Below are positions 1-6,164 of a stretch of DNA of 10,024 nucleotides, piece after piece. The position numbers and the translations under genes were made by a program. The stretch's first letter is position 1. Every line of letters begins with the position of its first letter. The stretch is from the NCBI GenBank assembly GCA_947373615.1, contig CANBYN010000046.1:1-10024 (forward strand). The letters run 5' to 3'. The DNA comes from Burkholderiaceae bacterium. Lineage in GTDB: Bacteria; Pseudomonadota; Gammaproteobacteria; Burkholderiales; Burkholderiaceae. The notes under the pieces were generated by a model that did not search any database, had not been told where the DNA came from, and saw nothing but the letters and a program-made list of their open reading frames with translations.

Positions 1-752
1 TGCGAGGTGGATCTCGTACCAGGGATGTCATCAGTATTATCAGTCACAGAGATCTCTGCTAGCACCCCATAAAGTACATAGTTGGCTTCGCCAAAGTCGC
101 CCGCTTTAATGCGCTTGACGATATCAAAGTACTCATCGCCCTGATTTGGCGTCGCTACCGATGGTTTGGCCTGAACAATCTTATATCCAGACTTAATTAA
201 TAATCCCCGAATTGGATTGGCCAGATAACGTAGTTCACCATATTCAACATTGTTTTGATAGCCTGACTTTTTCTGGGTTTGAGTATTAGCACTAGAACTA
301 TTGCTAGGTGAAGTTGAATCAGCTGGAGGCGTCGTTGATGCCGTAACCACAGGTTCAGTAGACTTGGGATCTGCCAGATTGGTGAACTTCACTGGAAACG
401 CGGAAGAATTTGGGCCCCCAGTCAACGCAGAAGCATTGGCTTTATCTGAATCCACTTCAACGACCTTGGGTGTAATCACTGAAGAAGTACTGTTTTCCGT
501 CGTTGTTCTGGTCTCTTCAATATAAGTTAAGTTCTTACCATCTTTTTTGAAGTAGATATCAGTCACTGCAATCGATTTGGAGTCAGATTTAAGTACTTCA
601 GCACTGACCACCGGGTTCTTAGGAGGATCGGCTGGAGCTTGCCCCACGATTTCTGGTTCAGCCTTAACTAGCGGAGCTTTAGAAGCGCATCCAAAGAGCG
701 TTGATAAGCATACCCCAGTAAAAAATACGGCTACTAACTTAGTTAAACGCAT
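1..752 (-). CDS. Lipoprotein with LpoB/CsgG-like C-terminal part, 3' end outside window
   Basis: The first 250 residues are present and the frame is open to the window edge. The N-terminus is a lipoprotein signal with lipobox LFGC, Cys22 the lipidated residue and Ala after it, which favours outer-membrane sorting. A conserved-looking segment (about 60-80) is followed by a Ser/Thr/Pro-rich linker (about 130-165). A folded part (about 168-236) follows, in which residues 222-234 (EANYVLYGVLAEI) resemble residues 144-156 of the upstream LpoB (GAQYRIEGSIASI). This suggests, without proving, the same alpha/beta fold as LpoB and CsgG. The ATG at 752 is supported by AGAGGA at 761-766, eight bases upstream. 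It is the fourth lipoprotein of the cluster, 35 bases after lpoB. I do not recognise the family by name. A divergent second LpoB-like activator or a structural partner of the other three lipoproteins is possible. The gene is certain; the function is unknown. Confidence 0.85.
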   Translation of the reverse strand, partial: MRLTKLVAVFFTGVCLSTLFGCASKAPLVKAEPEIVGQAPADPPKNPVVSAEVLKSDSKSIAVTDIYFKKDGKNLTYIEETRTTTENSTSSVITPKVVEVDSDKANASALTGGPNSSAFPVKFTNLADPKSTEPVVTASTTPPADSTSPSNSSSANTQTQKKSGYQNNVEYGELRYLANPIRGLLIKSGYKIVQAKPSVATPNQGDEYFDIVKRIKAGDFGEANYVLYGVLAEISVTDNTDDIPGTRSTS

Positions 753-787
753 TGAGAATATCCTCTTTAATTATTTTGATCTACCAA

Positions 788-1378
788 TTAGCGCGAGGCA
801 GTCTTACGAATCTCTTTTTCATCAGCCCATTCGAGCAAACCAGATTCGTTATTGATTAAATTTAAGTTGAAGACGTAGTACACATCCTTAATATCTTTAT
901 TAGTCTTCACAATAGAAGCAATCGACCCCTCAATACGATATTGAGCGCCTTGCATATTTCCTGTTTTAGAAATCGTACTATTTTTATATAGGCCAGATTG
1001 ATTCTGACGCTTGAGTTCATCAGTTTGATTTTGCATTTCAGTAACACTCACTGCAAAACGAACTTGCCCGCTTTTCATCAGCTGTGTCCGAATTTTATCT
1101 GTGATCACGCGAGTATCAATATACTCAGAAGTTTTATTCTTTACATCAGCCAAAGTCACAATTGGCGCATCTTTACTCCCTGAAATTGCCTTGGACTGCA
1201 GGAGTGATCTCGTCATAGATTCAGCAATCATCTGCAAATCCGTAGACCCATAGTCTGCATTCACCGTTTCAACTGCCTTAGCATCACCGTAGCGCACCTG
1301 TGGGCCTGAGCAAGCAGCAAGAATTGCCACCGATAATAAGAGAGAAGATAAATGAATGGATTTAGTGTTTATGTTCAT
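788..1378 (-). CDS. lpoB: LpoB-type penicillin-binding protein activator (lipoprotein)
   Basis: LpoB is an outer-membrane lipoprotein that reaches through the periplasm to the peptidoglycan synthase PBP1b and stimulates it. This protein has 196 residues (E. coli LpoB: 213), a lipobox ILAAC with Cys23 and Ser at +2, and the family's hallmark stretches: residues 78-90 (DVKNKTSEYIDTR), the GAQYRIEGSIASI strand region (144-156), and the end 168-191 with YVFNLNL and EWADEKEIRK. The linker between Cys23 and the folded part is only about 20-25 residues, shorter than in E. coli. The ATG at 1378 has a modest CTAAGG (1389-1394) ten bases upstream. It lies 18 bases after a YcfL gene, as in E. coli where ycfL precedes lpoB, but thiK is not next. 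Family assignment is strong. Activation of a class A PBP here is inferred, because no PBP gene is in the window. Confidence 0.9.
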   Translation of the reverse strand: MNINTKSIHLSSLLLSVAILAACSGPQVRYGDAKAVETVNADYGSTDLQMIAESMTRSLLQSKAISGSKDAPIVTLADVKNKTSEYIDTRVITDKIRTQLMKSGQVRFAVSVTEMQNQTDELKRQNQSGLYKNSTISKTGNMQGAQYRIEGSIASIVKTNKDIKDVYYVFNLNLINNESGLLEWADEKEIRKTASR

Positions 1379-1396
1379 TTTTAATTGGCCTTAGAA

Positions 1397-1753
1397 TTAC
1401 TTATACTGGTTTAACTCAAAACGAAAATCAGTTGCATCAGGCGTCGGCGAGATGCCAATAATAACTGTTGACTGACCCTTACCCACCGTAACCGGTTTCC
1501 ATGACTCCTCATCAAATACGGTCATGCCATTCTTACCGAGCCACTTAAAGCGATAGGAAACAAGATTGGACTTGCTATCATTCTGAATCGTAACTTGTGC
1601 TGTAAGTACACCATTACGCTCAATACTGCGCATATCGGTAATCTGAATGCTGTCGGTATCACCCATTCTCACCGTCATATCCTTCATGGAAGGTGTAGAG
1701 CTACAAGCAGATATTGCCAAAGCTGTTAATAGGGTAACGAGGTATTTTTTCAT
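1397..1753 (-). CDS. ycfL: YcfL family (DUF1425) lipoprotein
   Basis: This is a 118-residue small lipoprotein. The signal peptide ends in lipobox ISAC (Cys17, Ser at +2). The rest reads as a single beta-sandwich-like domain with the pattern known from YcfL/DUF1425: alternating strands around residues 48-75 (GVLTAQVTIQN, then YRFKWLGKNG) and a conserved-looking W after EES (about 84). It sits directly before lpoB, matching the gene order in enterobacteria. Its molecular role is unknown in any organism I can recall; the conserved linkage to lpoB suggests a supporting role in the same envelope system. The Shine-Dalgarno AGGAAG (1761-1766) overlaps the stop codon of the upstream COG3014 gene (1765-1767), so translation of the two is probably coupled. 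Confidence 0.85.
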   Translation of the reverse strand: MKKYLVTLLTALAISACSSTPSMKDMTVRMGDTDSIQITDMRSIERNGVLTAQVTIQNDSKSNLVSYRFKWLGKNGMTVFDEESWKPVTVGKGQSTVIIGISPTPDATDFRFELNQYK

Positions 1754-1764
1754 GCTTGGTCTTC

Positions 1765-3450
1765 CTAGTTAAAAAGCTGTTGAAAACTATCCAACAAACT
1801 GGGTGCTTCATATGGTTTCAACCCTTCCATATTACCGCTTGCAGAGCTTGGTGGGGTATCGGGAACAGAGGTGGAAATAGGGGTTTTTAGAACCGGAGGG
1901 TCCACTGCTTGAATAGCACCCGCCTGAGTAGGTGGGATTGTTGCTTTAGGGGGTAGTGCTTGTGGATCATTCGATGTGAGAATGGTCGCCTTATTTCTGA
2001 ACATGCGAATATAGATTACGTTATAGCCACCTACCAAATTAACTGTCTGACTTTGCGTTACACCCGATGGCAAGGTGTACTTGAGAATATTAGGGCCAAT
2101 CGGGAGACCCATTCTGGCCATATAGGTTTGCGCAGGCAAAGTAGACCAATGCCGCACATCAGTCACATTCACTGCTTGAAGACTATATCCAGCAATCATT
2201 CCAACTATTGCTCCAATAATGGCAGCGCTACTATTGTTTTGGTTATTTTGATTATTTCTTCTAGCGGCCTGTTGCGCAGCTTGATCAGCCGCATATTGCG
2301 CCGCCAAAGAAACTAATGCCCTTGAGGATGCTCGCAAAACATAAGCCGGCATTTCGTCAGAAAGGTTCTTTCTGGCCATAGCATCAATATTAGCAACCAA
2401 CTCTGGATTAGCCATCTTATCCCCCAACTGAATGAGGCTTGGCTTAAATCGCTCTATCGACTTTTCGATCATTGGAAAAGTTAAGGTCACCAACTTTGGA
2501 TTGCCGCCAACATTAAAGGACTGGCTAAACTGATAAGGCGTAATCTTGGGTATGAAACCTGTATCAATAATGATCAGAGTATCTGCAAAACTTTTTTTAG
2601 CTTGGTTAGCAATATTGGAGTCCAATTTGGCAATGCTGGTCTTAAAAAAGTTAACTGATGGTCGCAGTTCAATCGCCAATCGATACCCCGGGGCTGCAAG
2701 ACTAGCCTCCCCTTGTGACTCATGTATAAAGCCTGACAGGTAGTACGCTGCTGGATTTTGATAAGAGTTTTTGAGGCTGCGCGTTTCCTCATCATCCAAT
2801 AGATTGACAGGATAACCGTTGATATCCTGTATACGACTAGTGGCACCTCGGGTATTTTGATAGTTTTGCTGGTCCTGCTCTGTTTTGGAGACAGCGACTA
2901 CCTTGCTCTGGATTAACTCCTCAATCAGCTTTTCGCGCTGCGCCATCTTTTTAGCCTCAACCATGGCATCATCCCAGTGCCCTTGTGATAGATGATTAAG
3001 GGCAAGTGTCTGACTTAGAAGCGTAACTTCGTAGGGCTTTGGCTCATACTCACTGCTCAAGCCCTCAGAAAAAATGTAGGAGCTTACTCCTGAAAATGAT
3101 CTTCGCAGCTTATCACTAGTAGTGATCTCCCATTGGCTAACCAACTGATCTGCCACCAGTAAATTTTGGGTGCTGCTTGGAATCTGCCTGGAACCTTGCA
3201 GCCTTTCGACTTCGCCAAGCTCCATGTAATACAGAGTATTTTTATCCTTAAAGGAGCCTTGAATTGTGGCAACAGTATTTTGCAAGTCGCCATTCTTGAA
3301 CTGCTCTTTAGCCTCATTCATCTTGACTTGCTGAGATTGCGTAGCGCAACCTACAAGCAGACAAATACCAAACATTAGGAGGGATTTAAATAAACCTAAT
3401 GCCAAAAATTTAAGCAAGTTGAGTCGATCAAAATAGTTGGTACTGCTCAT
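1765..3450 (-). CDS. COG3014-type large lipoprotein with helical repeats and glycine zipper
   Basis: This 561-residue protein is predicted to be anchored in the outer membrane. The long N-terminal signal (1-34) ends in lipobox LVGC, with Cys35 and Ala at +2. Helical, TPR-like segments appear at about 42-60, 146-182 and 233-262 (YYLSGFIHESQGEASLAAPGYR). An Ala/Gln/Asn-rich tract (386-408) leads into a glycine zipper (411-423, GAIVGMIAGY). This is followed by WSTLP (435-439) and RMGLP (446-450), which I associate with COG3014. A Pro-rich tail fills about 497-535. From memory, COG3014, ycfL and lpoB genes also cluster in some gammaproteobacteria such as Vibrio and Shewanella. Function is unknown; a scaffold for the smaller lipoproteins is conceivable. 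The ATG has only a distant GAGG (13 bases upstream), and the first 20 residues are long for a signal peptide. However, no internal start has a better ribosome site. It is the first gene of the four-lipoprotein unit. Confidence 0.82.
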   Translation of the reverse strand: MSSTNYFDRLNLLKFLALGLFKSLLMFGICLLVGCATQSQQVKMNEAKEQFKNGDLQNTVATIQGSFKDKNTLYYMELGEVERLQGSRQIPSSTQNLLVADQLVSQWEITTSDKLRRSFSGVSSYIFSEGLSSEYEPKPYEVTLLSQTLALNHLSQGHWDDAMVEAKKMAQREKLIEELIQSKVVAVSKTEQDQQNYQNTRGATSRIQDINGYPVNLLDDEETRSLKNSYQNPAAYYLSGFIHESQGEASLAAPGYRLAIELRPSVNFFKTSIAKLDSNIANQAKKSFADTLIIIDTGFIPKITPYQFSQSFNVGGNPKLVTLTFPMIEKSIERFKPSLIQLGDKMANPELVANIDAMARKNLSDEMPAYVLRASSRALVSLAAQYAADQAAQQAARRNNQNNQNNSSAAIIGAIVGMIAGYSLQAVNVTDVRHWSTLPAQTYMARMGLPIGPNILKYTLPSGVTQSQTVNLVGGYNVIYIRMFRNKATILTSNDPQALPPKATIPPTQAGAIQAVDPPVLKTPISTSVPDTPPSSASGNMEGLKPYEAPSLLDSFQQLFN

Positions 3451-3500
3451 GCTTTATATAACGCCTCAAATAGGGCTAGGCTGACAAGAAAGTAGTTTAT

Positions 3501-4499
3501 TTACTGATCTAGCTTAGCGCCAGACTGCACGATTACTCTACTCCACTTAGCAGACTCAGCAGAAATAAGCTTTGCGAGGTCTTTAGGGCTTCCTGGAGCA
3601 GGATCTAAACCACTAGCTAAGAGTCGATTTTTGACATCTGGATTGCTTAAAGTTTGACGAACCAATTGATTTATTCGCTTTTGAAGGGCGACCGGCAAAT
3701 GAGCCGGCGCCATTAAAGAAAACCAAGAAATAGCCTCAAACCCGGGCAACCCCTGTTCGGCAAAAGTGGGGATTTCTGAGGCAGCGTGTGATCGTTTTAA
3801 GGTTGTAACCCCCAAAGCCTGAACTTCCCCCGCTTTAATTAATGGTAAGGACGATGATAAGTTATCAAAGAGCATCGAAATACGTCCACTAACTAAATCT
3901 GGCAATGATTGTGCCCGACCCTTGTAAGGAATATGGCGAATTTGTATTCCTGCCATTTCTTTAAAGAGTTCGCCAGACATATGCAAAGAAGTGCCCACGC
4001 CTGAAGATCCAAAAGTAAGTTGATTGGGTTTAGCTTTAGCAAGCTCGATGAGCTCGTGTAAATTGTTCACGCCTAATTGCTTATTCACAATTAAGACATT
4101 CGGGGTGCTTGCTAAAAAACTGATGGGCGTAAAATCTTTCACAGGATCAAAAGACATCTTTTCGTAAAGCGCACCATTGATTGCATGTATTCCTACGGTG
4201 CCGATGAGCAAGGTATATCCATCAGGCTCACTCTTAGAAACTAAGTCTGCGCCAATATTGCCACCATAGCCTGGACGATTTTCTACTAACACTGGAACAC
4301 CTAAGCTTTGTTGCCAGCTTTCAGCCAAAATTCGCGCCAAAATATCTGGTGCCCCACCTGGGGTAAAGGTCACAATAATGCGAATAGCCTGCTTAGGCCA
4401 GACAGTATTAGATTGAACTTCTTGAGCATGTGTGACAAAACAAGCAACTGTAGACAAGAAAAAGAAGAGGAGGCGCTTAGCCACTTTAGAGAATTGCAT
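3501..4499 (-). CDS. Bug/TctC-family tripartite tricarboxylate transporter receptor
   Basis: This is a periplasmic solute-binding protein of the tripartite tricarboxylate transport class, 332 residues, the normal length. A Sec signal peptide (1-25) ends THA before QE. Family landmarks follow in order: TFTPGGAPDILAR (44-56), the loop ENRPGYGGNIGAD (73-85) with EPDGYTLL (91-98), FGSSGVGT (163-170), HIPYKG (189-194) and the SGRISMLFDN region (204-213). These build the two-lobed fold with a carboxylate-binding pocket. The ligand cannot be read from sequence. No TctA/TctB membrane partner is present, so it is an orphan receptor here, as most Bug proteins are. It starts 38 bases after the dsbB stop and may be co-transcribed with it. 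The upstream TTGAAAGAGC is a weak ribosome site. Confidence 0.93.
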   Translation of the reverse strand: MQFSKVAKRLLFFFLSTVACFVTHAQEVQSNTVWPKQAIRIIVTFTPGGAPDILARILAESWQQSLGVPVLVENRPGYGGNIGADLVSKSEPDGYTLLIGTVGIHAINGALYEKMSFDPVKDFTPISFLASTPNVLIVNKQLGVNNLHELIELAKAKPNQLTFGSSGVGTSLHMSGELFKEMAGIQIRHIPYKGRAQSLPDLVSGRISMLFDNLSSSLPLIKAGEVQALGVTTLKRSHAASEIPTFAEQGLPGFEAISWFSLMAPAHLPVALQKRINQLVRQTLSNPDVKNRLLASGLDPAPGSPKDLAKLISAESAKWSRVIVQSGAKLDQ

Positions 4500-4536
4500 G
4501 CTCTTTCAACCTAGAACTCGACCAAAAGGTCTGAGT

Positions 4537-5100
4537 TTAAAAACCAAAGCGAGAGCGTATCCAAATCCAGCCCTCATACTTTACCGGATCGTCTGCGCAT
4601 GGCCCAACACCACACTCTAGAAGAGTTGAAATGAGGTTACCCAAAACTAATAAGATAAAAGCAATGACGAGGGCATTAGCAAACCAAGAACGTGAGCGCA
4701 CCTCACGGTTAGGCAACATTAAGAGGATTGCTTGAGCAGTCAAGAGCCCCATGTAACCCACAAATGCCCAAGTATAAAAATGTAACTCTAGAAATGTTGC
4801 ACCAAAACCCTTGTCACCCGGCAGAATATGCAGAAGAACTTGGCGCAGGGAAACCATCATCCCCACTAATCCGCCAATAATCCCCCAGCCGTAATGGGTG
4901 GAATGTGCGCCAAAACGAATATTGAGCACCAAAGCAAAACCAATAATGACAAAACCTATGCGTTGCATTAGACACAAGGGACAAGGTAACTCACCAAAAT
5001 ACAGTTGATCTACAAAAGCATATGAAAGCATTCCAACAACAGACAGCAAAGCAAGTTGATTGCCAAGCGCCGCCATAGAAGGAAGGGAATGTCTGCTCAC
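4537..5100 (-). CDS. dsbB: DsbB-family disulfide bond formation protein, relocated second Cys pair
   Basis: DsbB re-oxidises the periplasmic disulfide donor DsbA and passes the electrons to membrane quinone. The first redox pair is CPLC (Cys40, Cys43) after transmembrane segment 1, followed by Arg47 at the spacing of the quinone-linked Arg48 of E. coli DsbB. Five membrane segments can be drawn: about 13-33, 44-61, 71-91, 108-130 and 140-160. Positive loops (MSRHS, NREVRSRS) fall on the cytoplasmic side. The loop between segments 3 and 4, which carries the second pair in E. coli, has no Cys. Instead Cys163 and Cys168 follow segment 5, and the topology puts them in the periplasm. The start is GTG, six bases after the DUF5993 stop, with a weak AGAAG just before it. 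The internal ATG (residue 9) lacks a ribosome site. No DsbA gene is in the window. The family is certain; five-segment topology is by eye. Confidence 0.9.
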   Translation of the reverse strand: MSRHSLPSMAALGNQLALLSVVGMLSYAFVDQLYFGELPCPLCLMQRIGFVIIGFALVLNIRFGAHSTHYGWGIIGGLVGMMVSLRQVLLHILPGDKGFGATFLELHFYTWAFVGYMGLLTAQAILLMLPNREVRSRSWFANALVIAFILLVLGNLISTLLECGVGPCADDPVKYEGWIWIRSRFGF

Positions 5101-5106
5101 GATCTT

Positions 5107-5265
5107 CTACAGACTAATATTGAGGTGGTTAGTTGCATGAAAACGGAACCAGATCATTAATACCGCTACAGTAATTGCTAAAAATGTTAATCCGGCAAGA
5201 CGCTTATCAAGCCAAACTAAAACAAGCCCGATAAAAGCCGAGAGAAATGGTAGGAACATATACAT
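5107..5265 (-). CDS. DUF5993-type small membrane protein (52 aa)
   Basis: This is a 52-residue reading frame beginning MYMFLPFLSAFIGLVLVW and ending NHLNISL. Two hydrophobic segments (about 4-18 and 24-40) surround a charged turn DKRLAG (20-25), giving a hairpin in the inner membrane. Sequence and size match what I remember of DUF5993, a family of about 50 residues often encoded beside dsbB. It lies immediately upstream of dsbB with a 6-base gap and probably shares its transcript; a helper of the oxidase is the natural but untested guess. There is no Shine-Dalgarno sequence: the bases before the ATG read TTCTCCT on the coding strand, and a stop codon lies in frame just upstream. A -10-like TAGAAT ends exactly six bases before the ATG, so it may be translated from a leaderless mRNA. 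An ATG at residue 3 is an alternative start. Confidence 0.8.
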   Translation of the reverse strand: MYMFLPFLSAFIGLVLVWLDKRLAGLTFLAITVAVLMIWFRFHATNHLNISL

Positions 5266-5271
5266 AGGAGA

Positions 5272-5277
5272 ATTCTA
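5272..5277 (-). promoter_or_regulatory. Candidate -10 element for leaderless start of DUF5993-dsbB unit
   Basis: TAGAAT on the coding strand matches the sigma-70 -10 consensus in five of six bases. It ends six bases before the ATG at 5265, so the expected transcription start is the A of the start codon. I see no convincing -35 hexamer at 16-18 bases, which is the main weakness. Confidence 0.45.
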
Positions 5278-5351
5278 GCGCAGGACATGCTGAAAGTGGG
5301 TAAATCAATCATGGGTTTTACTATGGTCTTCTAGTCCTTCAATCTTGTGTT

Positions 5352-5357
5352 TAGAAT
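5352..5357 (+). promoter_or_regulatory. Candidate -10 element for leaderless start of crotonase gene
   Basis: TAGAAT is followed by exactly six bases and then the ATG at 5364, mirroring the arrangement of the divergent gene. The start codon has no Shine-Dalgarno sequence (preceding bases GCTGCT). No good -35 is visible, so the call rests on the -10 and its position. Confidence 0.45.
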
Positions 5358-5363
5358 GCTGCT

Positions 5364-6143
5364 ATGAATAGAAGCCCCACTCTACCGTGCCTTGAACTAC
5401 ATATTAACGAATATATTGCACGAATCACTTTTAATAATCCAACAGCCCACAATGCAATGACATGGCCAATGTACGAAGAGCTCAAGGCTATCTGCGAAGA
5501 TTTAGCAAAGAACTCAGACATTCGCGTAGCCATCTTTAGAGGAGCTGGCGATAAGGCCTTTGTTTCAGGAAGTGATATACAACAATTCGTCGACCTCAAA
5601 GAGAATGAACCTTACGAGCTTGCTGTTGATGGCATCTTCACCACAATGCAACAACTTCCAATGCCGAGCATTGCGGTAATCGAAGGATTGGCGGTGGGCA
5701 GTGGTTTACTTATGGCCACTGCTTGCGACTTTCGTATTTCAACTCCCGAAGCGCGTTTTGGAATTCCAGTAGCTAAAACTTTAGGCAATTGTTTATCCCC
5801 CAGCAATCTTGCATGGATTAGCGCTCATCTAGGAATTCCTACTATTAAGAAAATGCTACTGACTGCTGAATTGATCAAAGCACCGCAATTGCTTGAGTCA
5901 GGATTTTTATATCAGTTAGCAGATGCAGCAAATATCACTGCAACCGGTGATTCCTTAGCTGAAAAATTGGCTGCGCTTGCCCCAATCACCCAAAAGGCCA
6001 GCAAGATTGCCTTAGCTCGTTTACTTCAGAGCAATCTGCCGGACTGCACAGACCTAATGCGCGAGACCTATAACAGCAAAGACTTTAGAGAGGGCGTGAA
6101 TGCCTTCTTGGAGGGAAGAACCCCAAAATGGATAGGTTATTAA
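5364..6143 (+). CDS. Enoyl-CoA hydratase/isomerase (crotonase) family protein without catalytic Glu pair
   Basis: This 259-residue protein has the usual crotonase length. Visible landmarks are the N-terminal ITFNNPTAHNAM (21-32), the oxyanion-hole loop KAFVSGSDI (64-72), IEGLAVGSG (106-114) with CDFRIS (121-126), and FGIPVAKTLGNC (132-143). Aligned on CD(121-122), the position of rat mitochondrial hydratase Glu144 is Leu116 and that of Glu164 is Val136. Both acid/base residues that add water to enoyl-CoA are therefore absent. CoA thioester binding is likely; simple enoyl-CoA hydration is not. An isomerase, racemase, lyase or hydrolase activity using other residues is possible. The 'FGIPVA(K/R)TLGNCLS' pattern is one I associate with a recurring Burkholderiales subfamily, so the substitutions are probably fixed rather than decay. 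It is transcribed alone, divergent from the DUF5993-dsbB unit and convergent with the DUF4239 gene (21-base gap). Confidence 0.88.
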   Translation: MNRSPTLPCLELHINEYIARITFNNPTAHNAMTWPMYEELKAICEDLAKNSDIRVAIFRGAGDKAFVSGSDIQQFVDLKENEPYELAVDGIFTTMQQLPMPSIAVIEGLAVGSGLLMATACDFRISTPEARFGIPVAKTLGNCLSPSNLAWISAHLGIPTIKKMLLTAELIKAPQLLESGFLYQLADAANITATGDSLAEKLAALAPITQKASKIALARLLQSNLPDCTDLMRETYNSKDFREGVNAFLEGRTPKWIGY

Positions 6144-6164
6144 GGTCTTGGATGCACGATTAAA

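Noticed and set aside
301..855. Plus-strand open frames over the partial lipoprotein and lpoB
   Set aside because: They are antisense shadows with low-complexity products and no ribosome sites, and the minus-strand genes have clear lipoprotein features.
2574..2846. 90-residue minus-strand frame inside the COG3014-type gene
   Set aside because: It lies out of frame within a well-supported gene and shows no family features.
3451..3500. Promoter for the four-lipoprotein unit
   Set aside because: TTGTCA and a TATATA-like stretch are present, but their spacing of about 21 bases is too long and no better pair was found. The unit may be read through from upstream.
4500..4536. Hairpin GACC-TTTT-GGTC between dsbB and the first Bug receptor (minus strand)
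   Set aside because: The stem is four base pairs with no following T run, so it is neither a convincing terminator nor a regulatory element.
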